The translations under genes were made by a program, and so were the position numbers. From CAVRQM01 sp963822705 (lineage in GTDB: Bacteria; Pseudomonadota; Alphaproteobacteria; Acetobacterales; Acetobacteraceae): a stretch of 64,000 nt of DNA. Location of the stretch: contig CAWGIX010000008.1 in assembly GCA_963822705.1 (NCBI GenBank), positions 124,001-188,000 of the forward strand, given 5' to 3'. Shown here piece after piece: positions 9,301-19,226 of the stretch. The first letter of the stretch is position 1; every line of letters starts with the position of its first letter. The notes beneath the pieces were generated by a model, which saw nothing but the letters and a program-made list of their open reading frames with translations, ran no database searches and was not told where the DNA came from.

Positions 9301-10501
9301 ATGAGCTACAATCAGACGGTCTTTCCCTACGACACGGTCGTGTACATCACCGACGTGATGGGTGGCGCGGAGTGGCAGGGCTCGGGGGTGCTGATCACCC
9401 CTGACGAGGTGACTGACGGCGAGCCATGTGGTTTATCAGGCCGGCGTCGGCCCTGCCACCGAGATCGCGGTTAGCCCCGGCTACGGCCAGAGCGGCGCGC
9501 CTTACGGTTCGGCGGTCGCGGATTATTTCCACTACATCCCGGTGGACGATGCCGGCGACACGATCAGCGGCTATCAATCGCAGTTCGACTACGCGCTGAT
9601 CCATTTGTCGCGGCCGTTCACCACTGGTGCCATGGGCCTGGAGGCGAATTTCGGCGGCGGCGCAGCCAACGTCACGGGGTACCCTGGTTCAGCCGGTGGT
9701 GCTCAGGTCAATGTCCCGCAAGTCGTGACACCAGATCCCTATTACACCCTGTTTGACGGCACCGCGCTGGGCCTCGGATCGAGTGGCGGTCCGGTGTGGA
9801 TCACGGATGCTAACGGCCCTGAAGTTGTGGGGCTGGTGTCGAGCGAATACGGCAGCGCCGGCTACGATGTGCAGATCACGAGCTCCGCCTACGACCAGAT
9901 CGAGAGCTGGGTGGCCCAGGACGCCTCGTCCGTCGGTACCGGCTTGGCGGTCCTCGACACCAGCACGGACCAGGTGCTCCCGTCGGCCGTAACGCCCTAT
10001 GCCGGACCGGTCGCGGGTCTCCAGGAGCAGTTCATAGACATCACCTCTGATAACCTGAACGTCGCCGCCTCAACCGACAACTGGTTCATCCATACCGGCT
10101 CCGGCACGGATGCCATCGCGGTCACCGGCGGCACCAACGTGCTGGACGGCGGCACCGGCTCCAATTTCCTCGTGGGCGGCAGCGGTACGGACACGTTCTT
10201 CGTCGACGACCGGCAAGCGAACGCGGACATCTGGAGCAGCGTGTCCAATTTCCACACCGGCGACTCGGCCACGGTCTGGGGCGTGACACCTTCCGCCTTC
10301 GCCCTGATCTGGGCCGATGGCCAGGGCGCATCGGGCTATACCGGTCTGACTTTGCACGCCGAGGCGGCGGACCGGCCCACCGCCTCCCTCACCCTCGCCG
10401 GCTACACCTCTGCCGATCTCTCGAACGGGACGCTCTCGGTGGCCTACGGCACGGATGCGGCCAGCGGCAGCGCATACATGTACATCCACGCCAATGCCTG
10501 A
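9301..10501 (+). pseudogene. secreted S1-type serine protease with RTX-like tail, +1 break at the catalytic His
   Basis: ATG 9301 gives MSYNQTVFPYDTVVYITD and GSGVLITPDEV; then an extra A (9412) hides the catalytic motif. Removing it gives LTASHVVYQ, the TASH histidine motif, in frame with the rest. The remaining triad is present: Asp in QFDYALIHL and Ser in GLGSSGGPVW. After about residue 230 a linker leads to glycine-rich nonapeptide-like sequence GGTGSNFLVGGSGTDTF, the calcium-binding RTX pattern, and a beta-rich C-terminus. There is no N-terminal signal peptide, which fits type I secretion through a C-terminal signal. Reconstructed length is about 399 residues. As written, only 9428-10501 is open, without the His. 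Confidence 0.75.
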
Positions 10502-10592
10502 GGCCCGGCAAATCCGAGATCCGGCCGGCACCGGGCGGCTGGCGGCTCGCGGCTCACTCCGCTAGAGAGAGATGAAATAGGGCGAGGGCGGC

Positions 10593-11522
10593 GTGAATCG
10601 GTCGGCTTGGCTGTTGCAAGGCTTGGCGCCGGTCAGCCGCATCCTGGAAATCGGCGCCAGCTACAGCCCGATCGCCCCCAAAGCCGCGGGCTGGCACACG
10701 CATGTGGTCGACCACGCGCCGCAGTCAGAGCTGCGCGAAAAATATGCGGCGATCGGCGTCGATCCTGCTGCCATCGAGCCGGTGGACAGCGTCTGGAGGG
10801 GCGGGGCCCTCCACGAGGCCGTGCCCGCCGAGTTGGCGGGCCGGTTCGACGTGATCATCGCGAGCCACGTCATTGAGCACATTCCCGACCTGATCGGCTT
10901 TTTGGCGTCGGCGGGACGGCTGCTCGCACCATCGGGCACCATCGCGTTGGCCGTGCCGGACCAGCGTTACTGTTTCGATTTCTTCAAGCCGCTCACCACA
11001 ACAGGTGACGTGCTGGAGGCGCACGCTGCCGGCAGAGCCCGGCATGCCCGGCGCACCGCCTGGAACCAGCTCGCTTATTCCGTGTACATGGGTGGCAAGG
11101 GGGCATGGGGCCAGGAGCCGGTGCATGATTTGCGCTTCACCGATCCGTTCGGCGGTGCTGCGCAAGCCATGGCCGCCTTTCGCGACGATGAGCACGCGGC
11201 CTACACGGATTGTCATGCCTGGCAGTTCACGCCGTCGCGCTTCCGTCTCGTCATTCTGGAATTGGCGCAGCTCGCGCTTGTGGATTTTCGGATCGACGCT
11301 CTTGAAGCGACCTGGGGTGCCGAATTCCTGTGCCGGCTGCGCCGCGGCGCCGAGCGCATCGCCGACGAGGCGGCGCTGCAGGCGTCCCGCATGGCGCTGC
11401 TGTACCAAGGCTTGGCCGAAGCGCGTGAGCAGATCGATTATGCTCTGGGCGACGGATCGCGGCTGGGTGACGCGGCTCGCGCGGATTGGGGCGCTCTGCC
11501 GATGGTCCGCTGCCTGAGCTAG
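10593..11522 (+). CDS. class I SAM-dependent methyltransferase
   Basis: A 309-residue protein with SAM-binding motif I ILEIGASYSPIAPKA, the acidic residue in VVDHAP, and the post-motif FDVIIASHVIEHIPDLIGFL followed by GRLLAPSGTIALAVPD. This is the Methyltransf_11/23 type used on sugars, lipids and small molecules. The GTG start at 10593 follows a GAGGGC purine stretch. It is 13 bp from the RgpF-like gene, so the two are probably co-transcribed and serve cell-surface polysaccharide decoration (inference from the neighbour). Confidence 0.8.
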   Translation: MNRSAWLLQGLAPVSRILEIGASYSPIAPKAAGWHTHVVDHAPQSELREKYAAIGVDPAAIEPVDSVWRGGALHEAVPAELAGRFDVIIASHVIEHIPDLIGFLASAGRLLAPSGTIALAVPDQRYCFDFFKPLTTTGDVLEAHAAGRARHARRTAWNQLAYSVYMGGKGAWGQEPVHDLRFTDPFGGAAQAMAAFRDDEHAAYTDCHAWQFTPSRFRLVILELAQLALVDFRIDALEATWGAEFLCRLRRGAERIADEAALQASRMALLYQGLAEAREQIDYALGDGSRLGDAARADWGALPMVRCLS

Positions 11523-11535
11523 GCGCGAACATACC

Positions 11536-12604
11536 TTGCGCGTGGGGAGTGCGGCGATTTCTTGGCTACTGATATGCCGAGGGCTGGGCATTAGGGCTCT
11601 CAGCCGGTTGCGGTCCTTCGCGCTGGGCGTGGCGGCCTATGTGCATCTGGCGGTCGCCTGGACGCGCCGCCGCCGGCGTTTCGTGCGCGCTGTCCATGAC
11701 GGCGCGCGCACGCTTCATGGGGCCGCCAAAGTGGCCATCTTCGTGCATTTCGACCGCGGCGGCCAAGTGCACGACTATGTGCTGTTCTACCTCTCTGCAT
11801 TGCGCGAGGCCGGATTCGAGATCGTGCTGGTCTCGAACGGCCCGGACCTGCCGCCGGCCTCCCTGGCCGCCGTCCGGCCGTTTTGCGCTCATGTGATTTT
11901 GCGCGACAATGTCGGCTACGATTTCGGCGCCTATCGGGACGGCGTGGCGTTCCTTGCCGACCTGTCGCGCTTCGAGGTGGTGGCATTGACCAACGACAGC
12001 GTCTATGGCCCGTTTTTCGACTTGGGAAGTACCCTGGCCGGCTGCGATGCCAAAACGCCGGTGTGGGGCATCACAGATAGCTGGAGCCGGCGCTACCATC
12101 TGCAGAGCTACTTCCTGCTGCTCCAGGGTGAAGCGCTGCGCAGTGCTTGCGTGGCACGGTTTTTTGCCACCGTGCTGCCGACGCAGTCGAAAACCTGGGT
12201 GGTCCGGCGCTACGAGATCGGCTTTACCCAGGCCATGCTGCGCGGCGGCCTGCGCTGCGGCGCACTGTTCCCGTATCGAGCGGCTACCGCCGCCCTGATT
12301 GGCGCGGCGCGAGCGGGCCGGCTGACCGACCAGCAGCTTGCCTTTGGCATGCGCAGGTTTCTTGCGTGGATGCTGGGCAAGGTGCAGGACGGCAAGCCGC
12401 TCAACCCGATGCATCATTTCTGGGACCATATGATCAGCCGCATGCGGTGCCCGTTCCTGAAACGCGAGTTGCTCGACTCGCAACCCGGTGGATATCCCGC
12501 ACGTCTTCCTGTGGGAGCAGGTGATCCGCGGAATCAGCGCCTACGATACGGATCTGATCGTGCGGCACCTGCAAGTGGCGGTCGCCCGCGACCGTGTGCC
12601 GTGA
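11536..12604 (+). pseudogene. RgpF-like rhamnan-synthesis-F family protein, +1 break near the C-terminus
   Basis: Matches the RgpF family (PF05045): an N-terminal hydrophobic segment, then VAIFVHFDRGGQVHDYVLFY, VILRDNVGYDFGAYRDG, VALTNDSVYGPFFDL and PVWGITDSW, all family hallmarks. After LKRELLDS an extra base near 12481 shifts the frame; removing it gives NPVDIPHVFLWEQVIR and an end at TGA 12602-12604. Uncorrected, the frame ends at 12633 with an Arg/Ala-rich tail unlike the family. The start is TTG 11536 or GTG 11542. RgpF-family proteins act in assembly of rhamnose-containing or other surface polysaccharides. The break removes only about 40 residues, so function might survive. Confidence 0.75.
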
Positions 12605-12654
12605 GCCGGAGGCAAGCGGCCTCTGCCGGGTGAGTTTCGCAGATCCCCCTGGCG

Positions 12655-13569
12655 CTAGGGCGCGGCCGCCAGCGTGTCCAGCACCGCCATGCGCACGGCC
12701 ACCCCCATCTCCACCTGTTCGGCAATCATGCTGCGCTGCGCGTCGTCGGCGACCGCGCTGGCGATCTCCACTCCGCGGTTCATCGGCCCGGGATGCATGA
12801 CGATGGCGTCCGGTTTCGCCCACGCAAGTTTCGCCTCATCCAGTCCATAGAAGCGGAAATATTCCCGTGCGCTCGGCACGAAACCGCCGGCGCCCATGCG
12901 TTCGCGCTGCAGCCGCAACGTCATCACCACGTCGGCCCCTGCCAGCCCCGCTGCCATATCGCAAAAGATCTCGGCACCAAGCGCCGCGGCTTCGGCCGGC
13001 AGCAGCGTCGGTGGCGCCACGAAACGTACGCGGCTGCCCATGGTGGTCAACAGATGCACGTTGGACCGCGCGACGCGGCTGTGCAGCACATCGCCGCAGA
13101 TCGCCACCACAAGACCCTCCAAGCGTCCCTTGCGCCGGCGGATGGCGAGCGCGTCGAGCAGCGCCTGCGTCGGGTGCTCGTGGGTTCCGTCCCCGGCGTT
13201 GATCACGGCCGCATCGACCTTTTTCGACAGCAGCGCCGGCGCACCGCTCTGGTCGTGGCGCACCACCAGCAGGTCGCACTGCATGGCATTCAGCGTTGCC
13301 GCGGTGTCCAACAGGGTCTCGCCCTTGTTGACGCTGCTGGTCGCCACCGACATGGTGGTCACGTCGGCCCCCAGCCGCTTGCCCGCCAGTTCAAAACTGG
13401 TGCGAGTACCGGTTGAATCTTCGAAAAACAAGTTGATGAGCGTGCGTCCGCGCAGCCGGTCACGGGCGGTTTTGCCGGACCGGTTCAGGAGAGCATAGCT
13501 CTCGGCAAGATCGAGCAGCGCCGCGATTTCGGGCGGATGCATGCCCTCGATCGCCAGCAGATGGCGCAC
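12655..13569 (-). CDS. pyrB: aspartate carbamoyltransferase catalytic subunit
   Basis: A 304-residue enzyme of pyrimidine synthesis that condenses carbamoyl phosphate and L-aspartate to N-carbamoyl-aspartate. The carbamoyl-phosphate loop is FFEDSTGTRTSFE, the HPTQ motif lies in GTHEHPTQALLDA, and the aspartate side shows VMHPGPMNRGVEI. Length is normal and the frame intact. The stop of gltX lies only 6 bp upstream, so pyrB probably shares the gltX transcript; the pyrC partner often found next to pyrB in this class is absent here. No attenuator or PyrR-type site is apparent in the short gap. Confidence 0.95.
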   Translation of the reverse strand: MRHLLAIEGMHPPEIAALLDLAESYALLNRSGKTARDRLRGRTLINLFFEDSTGTRTSFELAGKRLGADVTTMSVATSSVNKGETLLDTAATLNAMQCDLLVVRHDQSGAPALLSKKVDAAVINAGDGTHEHPTQALLDALAIRRRKGRLEGLVVAICGDVLHSRVARSNVHLLTTMGSRVRFVAPPTLLPAEAAALGAEIFCDMAAGLAGADVVMTLRLQRERMGAGGFVPSAREYFRFYGLDEAKLAWAKPDAIVMHPGPMNRGVEIASAVADDAQRSMIAEQVEMGVAVRMAVLDTLAAAP

Positions 13570-13575
13570 GCTGCT

Positions 13576-14973
13576 CTAGCCCGTTACCGCAGCGATGCGG
13601 GCCAGCGCTTCCGTGCGCCCCAGTGCTGACAGCGTGGCGTCGATGGGCGGGCTGGTCGTACTCCCAGTCAATGCCGCCCGTAGCGGCTGCGCCACCGCCG
13701 CCAGCTTCGCGCCCCGGATCTCGGCGAAGCTGCGCAGCGCGTCATCGAGAGCCGGCGCGGAAAAATCGGTGGCGACCAGCGAGGGCGACAAGTCGCGCAG
13801 CAGCGACCGTGTTTCCGGCGTCAGCAGCGAGGCTGCTTTCGCCTCCATCGGCAACGGCGGCGTGCGCGCCAAAAACGCGGCGCTGTGGGCGAGGTCGACC
13901 AGAGTCTTTGCCCGTTCCTTGAGCGCCGGCATCAACGCCCGCACCCGTCGTTCCGTGTCCGGCCCAAGTGCCAGCGTGGTATCATGCGCGAGCCGCTGCA
14001 GCACCTCGCGCGTCAGCCGGTCGTCATCGGCAGCGCGCAGATAGACCCCGTTCAGATGCGTGAGCTTCGCATAGTCCATGCGGCTCGCAGCCCGGCCAAC
14101 GCCGTCCAGGTCGAACAACCGTATCGCCTCATCACGAGAAATGATTTCCGCATCGCCATGCCCCCAGCCCAGCCGCAACAGATAGTTGCACAGCGCCTCC
14201 GGCAGGAAACCCATATCGCGGAATTCGGTGACGCTCTGCGCGCCGTGCCGCTTGGACAGTTTGGCGCCGTCCGCGCCATGGATCAGCGGGATATGCGCGA
14301 ACGCCGGCGGCGCCCACTTCATCGCCTGATACACTTGCAGCTGCCGAAACGTGTTGGTCAGGTGGTCGTCGCCGCGGATGACGTGGGTAATGCCCATGTC
14401 GTGGTCGTCCACCACCACCGCGTGCAGATAGGTCGGCGTGCCGTCGCTGCGCAGTATGATCATGTCGTCCAGCTCGGCGTTGTCCACCCGCACCACCCCC
14501 TGCACCAAGTCGTTCACCACCGTTTCGCCCTTTCGCGGCGCTTTCAGGCGGATCACCGGCGCCACTCCGGGCGGTGCGGTAGCCGGATCACGGTCGCGCC
14601 AACCACCCTCGTAGCGCGGCGGCCGTTTCTCCGCCGCGGCGCGCTCGCGCATGGCGTCCAGTTCCGCCTTGGTGTCGTACGCCAGATAGGCGTGGCCCTC
14701 CTCCAGCATTTTATGCGCCACCGCGGCGTGGCGGGCTTTTCCGGCCGACTGGAACAGCGGCCGCTCATCGGGATCGAGGCCGAGCCACGCCAAGCCGTCC
14801 AGAATGACGCGCACCGCCGCCTCGGTACTGCGCTCGCGATCGGTGTCCTCGATGCGCAGGAGAAAATCACCGCCGTGGTGGCGGGCAAACAGGTAGTTGA
14901 ACAGCGCCGTGCGTGCGCCGCCGATATGCAGCAGGCCGGTGGGACTGGGGGCGAAACGGGTGCGGACGCTCAT
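13576..14973 (-). CDS. gltX: glutamyl-tRNA synthetase
   Basis: A 465-residue class I aminoacyl-tRNA synthetase that charges tRNA-Glu (and possibly tRNA-Gln, if the indirect pathway is used). The HIGH-type motif is in PSPTGLLHIGGARTAL and the KMSKS-type motif is GAKLSKRHGA. The start at ATG 14973 (MSVRTRFAPSP) is chosen because the upstream frame to 15108 runs across the divergent comEC start and is not conserved in character. The frame is intact. Divergent from comEC with about 100 bp between starts, which must hold both promoters. Confidence 0.95.
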   Translation of the reverse strand: MSVRTRFAPSPTGLLHIGGARTALFNYLFARHHGGDFLLRIEDTDRERSTEAAVRVILDGLAWLGLDPDERPLFQSAGKARHAAVAHKMLEEGHAYLAYDTKAELDAMRERAAAEKRPPRYEGGWRDRDPATAPPGVAPVIRLKAPRKGETVVNDLVQGVVRVDNAELDDMIILRSDGTPTYLHAVVVDDHDMGITHVIRGDDHLTNTFRQLQVYQAMKWAPPAFAHIPLIHGADGAKLSKRHGAQSVTEFRDMGFLPEALCNYLLRLGWGHGDAEIISRDEAIRLFDLDGVGRAASRMDYAKLTHLNGVYLRAADDDRLTREVLQRLAHDTTLALGPDTERRVRALMPALKERAKTLVDLAHSAAFLARTPPLPMEAKAASLLTPETRSLLRDLSPSLVATDFSAPALDDALRSFAEIRGAKLAAVAQPLRAALTGSTTSPPIDATLSALGRTEALARIAAVTG

Positions 14974-15074
14974 AACAGCATGTAACGCAGATTTCGCGTC
15001 GCGAGAACCGCATCCCGGCATCGTAGCGGCGGAACGGACTTTTGCCTGGAGGAAAATCGGCCTAGCCTGCCGCC

Positions 15075-17285
15075 ATGCTGGCACTGTCGGCGCTCGGGCG
15101 CGCGGCATGGGCGCGGGGCACGCTGCAAAACCCCGCCTTGGGGGCGGTGCGCCCCGCCCTCGTCACTCAGGCGCTGGCTGAGTGGGCAGCCGCCGAGCGG
15201 GGTCGTTTTGCGCTCTGGCTGCCGCTGTTCATGGCGGCCGGCGCGGGCACATACCTGCTCCTGACCGCCGAGCCGGCTATTTGGGCAGGCGTCGCTTCGG
15301 CGGTGTTTTTGGCGATGGCAATGGTGCTGACGCGCCGCCGTTCCGTTGCCCGCGCGGTCTGCGCGGCGGGGCTGGCAACCGCGCTCGGGTTTGCCGCCGG
15401 CCAGTTCGCAACCTGGCGAGCGCCAAAACTGCTGGACGTGCCGACACGCGCGGTGATCGTCAGCGGCACGGTGCGCGCCGTGGAAATCTTGCCGCAGGGC
15501 CATCGCGTCACCCTGGAAGCGCCGGTTTTCACGACAAAGGACGGTACCGCGCCGCCCGCGTCCCGGCTGGTGCGCATCCGCCTGCGCAAGGACGACTCCC
15601 TGCTACCGGCCACCGGCGACGTTCTGCACGTGCGCGCCCTGCTGAGCCGGCCGTCGCCGCCGTCCTATCCCGGGGCCTGGGACTTGCAACGCGACGCGTT
15701 CTTTTCCGGCATGGGCGCTTACGGTTTTGCCCTGAACGCCGCCGCGCTCGACGCGACGGCGCAGCCGAGCGGCCCCAACCGGTGGCTGCAACGGCTGCGC
15801 GAGGCGATCGCGCAACGGATCGCCGAAGATTTGTCCGGCCCGGAGGCGGCGATCGCGACCACTTTGCTGACCGGCAGCCCTTCCGCCATTTCACCCGCCG
15901 ACAAGGCGGCGTTCCGCGATTCCGGGTTGGCGCATCTGCTGGCCATTGCCGGGCTGCATATCGGCATCGTCATGGGTCTGGTGTTTGGCGCCGTGCGGTT
16001 GGGTCTGGCAGCGTGGGAATACGCGGCGCTGCATTGGCCCGCCAAAACGATCGCGGCCGTCGCATCCCTGGTTGCGGGCGGATGCTACATGGAACTGACC
16101 GGGGCGCACGTGCCGATCGTGCGCAGTTTTGCCATGGCGTGCCTGTTCACGGTGGCGGTGCTGGCGGGTCGGCGCGCGTTCTCGTTGCGCGGCTGGGCAC
16201 TGGCCATGGCCGCCCTGGTGCTGCTGTCGCCCAACGCGGTGCTGGGCGTCTCATTCCAGATGAGTTTTTCCGCCGTGCTGGCGCTGATCGCCGGCTATGA
16301 CGCGCTGCGCCCGTTCCTGCGCCGCCTGCACGGCGACCGCGGTTTTGCCCACCGCCTGCTCGGTTACGTCCTGGCGTTGGCGATCACCAGCGCGCTGGCC
16401 GGCACCGCCTCGGCGCCGTTCGGCGCCTATCATTTCGGCCGCATTCAGATCTATTACGTGCTGGCCAACATGGCCGCGGTGCCGCTGACGGCACTCTGGA
16501 TCATGCCGCTGGGCATGGTGGCTCTGGCGTTGATGCCCTTGGGATTGCAGGTTTTTCCGCTGGTGCCGATGGGGTGGGGCGAGGACGCGGTGCTGTGGAT
16601 CGGCCGCACCGTCTCGGCGCTGCCCGAGGCTACCCTGCCGGTAGCGCACATGCCGGCTTGGGGCCTGGTGCTGGTCGCGCTGGGCATGGCTTGGCTCGGC
16701 CTGTGGCGCACGCGGTGGAGGCAGGCGGGCTTGCCAATCCTGGCCGCGGGGCTTTTGTCACCGCTGCTGGTGCGCCCGCCCGACATTCTGATTTCCGCCG
16801 ATGCGTCGCTGATCGGGCTTCGCACTCCGTCCGGCGTGTTCGTGGAGGCCGGCAAGCGTGCCGCCTCGTTCGAGCGGGACGCCTGGGTCCAGTATTGGGC
16901 CGATGGACCGGTCGAAAAACTGCCGCAGACGGGTGTTGCCGCGAACGGTGCCGTCGCTTGCGACGCCGCTGCGTGCCGCTGGCGCACGGCCTCGGGCGGG
17001 ATGGCCGTCATTGCTCGCACGCCGCCGGACGCTTCTGCGTGCGGGGCGTCGGTCGTGCTGGCGGCGGAGCCGGTGCGACTGCGGTGCTCGCCCGCGGTGC
17101 CGGTGATCGACCGGTTTTCGGTCTGGCGCGAGGGCGCGCACGCGGTCTGGGTGGATGCGGAGCGTGCAACGATCGTCTCGGAGCGCAGGGTGCGGGGCGA
17201 CCGCCCCTGGGCGCCTCCGCCCGGTCACGGGCGATCCACGGCGGGGCTGATGATGGCACCCACCGAGCCGCTGCCGCCGGAGTGA
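15075..17285 (+). CDS. comEC: ComEC/Rec2-family DNA-uptake channel protein
   Basis: A 736-residue polytopic membrane protein. The N-terminal DUF4131 region with an OB-like segment (residues about 100-230) is followed by the Competence domain, whose signature HLLAIAGLHIGIVMG is present, then about nine further membrane helices. The C-terminal soluble part (from about residue 570, ISADASLIGLRTPSG) is related to the beta-lactamase-like domain but shows no HxHxDH metal site, as in many alphaproteobacterial ComEC proteins. It would form the inner-membrane channel for single-stranded DNA uptake. No other competence genes are nearby. The frame is intact over 2.2 kb. Confidence 0.9.
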   Translation: MLALSALGRAAWARGTLQNPALGAVRPALVTQALAEWAAAERGRFALWLPLFMAAGAGTYLLLTAEPAIWAGVASAVFLAMAMVLTRRRSVARAVCAAGLATALGFAAGQFATWRAPKLLDVPTRAVIVSGTVRAVEILPQGHRVTLEAPVFTTKDGTAPPASRLVRIRLRKDDSLLPATGDVLHVRALLSRPSPPSYPGAWDLQRDAFFSGMGAYGFALNAAALDATAQPSGPNRWLQRLREAIAQRIAEDLSGPEAAIATTLLTGSPSAISPADKAAFRDSGLAHLLAIAGLHIGIVMGLVFGAVRLGLAAWEYAALHWPAKTIAAVASLVAGGCYMELTGAHVPIVRSFAMACLFTVAVLAGRRAFSLRGWALAMAALVLLSPNAVLGVSFQMSFSAVLALIAGYDALRPFLRRLHGDRGFAHRLLGYVLALAITSALAGTASAPFGAYHFGRIQIYYVLANMAAVPLTALWIMPLGMVALALMPLGLQVFPLVPMGWGEDAVLWIGRTVSALPEATLPVAHMPAWGLVLVALGMAWLGLWRTRWRQAGLPILAAGLLSPLLVRPPDILISADASLIGLRTPSGVFVEAGKRAASFERDAWVQYWADGPVEKLPQTGVAANGAVACDAAACRWRTASGGMAVIARTPPDASACGASVVLAAEPVRLRCSPAVPVIDRFSVWREGAHAVWVDAERATIVSERRVRGDRPWAPPPGHGRSTAGLMMAPTEPLPPE

Positions 17286-17300
17286 TGTCAGCAGAACAAT

Positions 17301-17346
17301 ATTACGATATCGGAACTATGTAGGCGTGCGTCGGCAGGCGGCCCAG
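17301..17346. repeat. 3' flank shared with the second paralogous locus
   Basis: The DNA just past the stop of the minus-strand paralogue resembles the DNA past copy 2 at 52185-52223: a GATATCG core, an ATG-rich spacer and the near-identical block GGCGTGCGT-GGCAGGC are conserved in order. Conservation beyond the coding end suggests that the gene was duplicated together with its flank, as a unit. Confidence 0.5.
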
Positions 17347-18039
17347 TCAGGTCGGTTTTCGGATCGGCTCGGGGAACCAGAAACCGCCCCACTTCCTCCA
17401 CTCCGTGCCGGGGTAGGTCCACTTCGGTTTTCGCGTGCGCGCCTCGGTGCGGAGCGGACGCTTGCGCATCGGCTTTTCGGCCGGTTCGGTTGGGGCCGGT
17501 GCGGCGGGGTCCGGCGCGGGAGGGGGCGGCTTGACGCGGGGCGGCCGGGGCGGCGGCGGCGGCAACAGGGCGGGGTCGGGCTTTCGTCCCAGCCTCCGAT
17601 ACAGCGGCCGCAGGATGCCGCCCGACCTGCGGCGCGTCCCGGAGCAGGGCCTGCATCTCGGGGTCTTTCAGCAGATAGTCGAGCTGGTTGGCACAGCCCG
17701 TCGCCTCCACCCCCAGCAATCGCACCACCCAGAGGAACTGCCGCGGCATCTCGGGCTGGCGCGGCCGGGGCGGGTGGGGAGTTGGCTCGGGAGCTGGCCC
17801 GGGGCTGGTCTGGGAGGGCGGCTTCGAGGCGGCGGCAGCGGCCCCGCCTTGGCCCGCTGCGCCAAAGCCACGAACCTCCTGATGGTGTTGTGCAGCCAGG
17901 CTTGCAGCAGGCTCAGCTTCGGCACCGTCGCCGGGTCGGCGCGCATCCGCATCCCGGCCGCCCCGGACAGGTCGCGGATGATGGCGGCGAACCGCCAGGC
18001 GGTGCTGGGTATGTGTTTGGGGCGGGAGGATTCGGACAT
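17347..18039 (-). pseudogene. EWRKW-family paralogue, copy 1, two frame breaks
   Basis: I do not recognise a characterised family. Three frames joined in order align with the intact protein at 52224-52904: FVALAQRAKAGPLPPP, then PEMPRQFLWVVRLL to DAPQVGR, then ILRPLYRRLGRKPDPALLP, a Pro-rich linker, and the C-terminal block TEWRKWGGFWFPEPIRKP. The joins need one base added near 17770 (C-run) and one removed near 17617. The likely start is ATG 18039 (MSESSRPKHIPST); its N-terminal 60 residues differ from copy 2. The protein would be basic, proline-rich and without membrane segments. Function is unknown. Confidence 0.6.
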
Positions 18040-18223
18040 CGCGGCCCGCACTGTCGCACGAAGCGCCGGGCGTGTCAAGGACACTTTACTTAGAAGTTAG
18101 AGTAATTTTCCTTGGCGCGGCTTTGGACCGGGGCATGTGCTGAGGAGGCGAAACGTCAGAAAGGGCGGATTGCATCCGCCCGGCGCTGATACCAGCGCGC
18201 GAAAATTCCCGACTGACCGAAGG

Positions 18224-18320
18224 ACCCTCACCCCGGCCTTCGTCCGCGCCGCGGCCAGAGCCCGCAAGCGCCGGCGGGGGAAGCGGGGCTTCCCCGGTCC
18301 CGGGCTGGCGGGAGAGGGTG
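18224..18320. repeat. REP-like imperfect inverted repeat in a gene-free stretch
   Basis: Between copy 1 and the DUF4142 gene (18040-18390) no gene is seen. The stretch contains ACCCTCACCCCGGCC on the left and GGCTGGCGGGAGAGGGT on the right, arms that can pair, with a second internal GC-rich hairpin (GGGGAAGC-GGGGCTTCCCC). The pattern resembles the dispersed extragenic palindromes common in GC-rich Proteobacteria. Copy number cannot be checked within this window. Confidence 0.4.
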
Positions 18321-18390
18321 TTCGGGGAGTCGGATTTTTCGCGCGCTGGCGTGATAGGCGACGTCCGTCGAGACAGGCGCCGGGGATGCC

Positions 18391-18894
18391 TTAGCTTTTT
18401 GCCTGCAGTTGCTGAGCCATCTGCAGGTGCTCCTGCACGACCTGCAATGTCTTCTGCGCAAACGCTTTCAGGTCGGGGTCAGTGCCGCTCTGAATTTCTG
18501 TCTGCATCACCGATGCCATTTCCTGGTGACCGGCTACCTGCCCTTTGATGTAAGCGCGGTCGAAGGCAGCCCCGGACTTCTTTTGCAATGCGGCGGCCTG
18601 CTTCGAGTGTTTCGGATCCAGCGCCGCGGGCGGGGTGATGCCTTTCTGCTGAGCCAGCGTCATCAGCTCCTGATTGTTCGGGGTGTGGTCGTCGATCATG
18701 TGCTGCCCGAACTGTTTGACATCCGGGGCACTTGCCTTCGACACGGCGAGCTGTCCTTCCTGCACCTCCGCCATGCCGCCGATCGCGGCCTGCTTCACGA
18801 ACGTCTGGTCCTGAGCGGATACCGGAGCCGCCGCCAACGCCGGCCCGAGAGGAGCCAGGGCCAATGCGGCTGCCATCAAGGCATAGGTTTTCAT
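18391..18894 (-). CDS. DUF4142 periplasmic protein
   Basis: A 167-residue exported protein with a clear signal peptide (MKTYALMAAALALAPLGPAL, cleavage after AAA). The mature part is the helical DUF4142 domain: QDQTFVKQAAIGGMAEVQEG, a DVKQFGQHMIDDHTPNNQEL segment with the family's conserved H-x3-DH arrangement, and a C-terminal HLQMAQQL helix. The ferritin-like helical fold is predicted for the family; no activity is established. It appears monocistronic. The 332 bp upstream (18895-19226) hold no further gene that I can support. Confidence 0.85.
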   Translation of the reverse strand: MKTYALMAAALALAPLGPALAAAPVSAQDQTFVKQAAIGGMAEVQEGQLAVSKASAPDVKQFGQHMIDDHTPNNQELMTLAQQKGITPPAALDPKHSKQAAALQKKSGAAFDRAYIKGQVAGHQEMASVMQTEIQSGTDPDLKAFAQKTLQVVQEHLQMAQQLQAKS

Positions 18895-19179
18895 CGCGCA
18901 AGTTTCCTTCCAGGGTGCGCGCTAGATACGTCTTGGCGCGAACATCTGTTCCGTCGCAGGCGGTCAAGCATTGGTGAGTGGTGCGTCGGCATTCTGCCGC
19001 ACAACGAAACGGCCTGCTGGTACGATCAAGCCGAGAAGCCCCGAACATCGAACGCCGTGCTTCGGCGCGGTCGGGTGGATGCGGGAAGCGGGCAGTGGCG
19101 AGCAATCTCGCCCATAGTGCGTATCGAACAGGGCGCAACCACCATTCCATCCGCAGGTCCTTGGCGCCAGGTCGGTCTC

Positions 19180-19209
19180 ATAGGGAGCGCGTCTCGGCGC
19201 CCTCCCTAT
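19180..19209. terminator. inverted repeat after the small minus-strand gene
   Basis: Arms ATAGGGAG (19180-19187) and CTCCCTAT (19202-19209) pair perfectly around a 14-base GC-rich loop, 18 bp past the stop of the minus-strand gene ending at 19227. Placement suits a transcription terminator, but there is no T-run, so it may equally be a protein-binding palindrome. The overlapping TATAAT at 19207 has no matching -35 element. Confidence 0.35.
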
Positions 19210-19226
19210 AATGCAGTATGCTCGTC

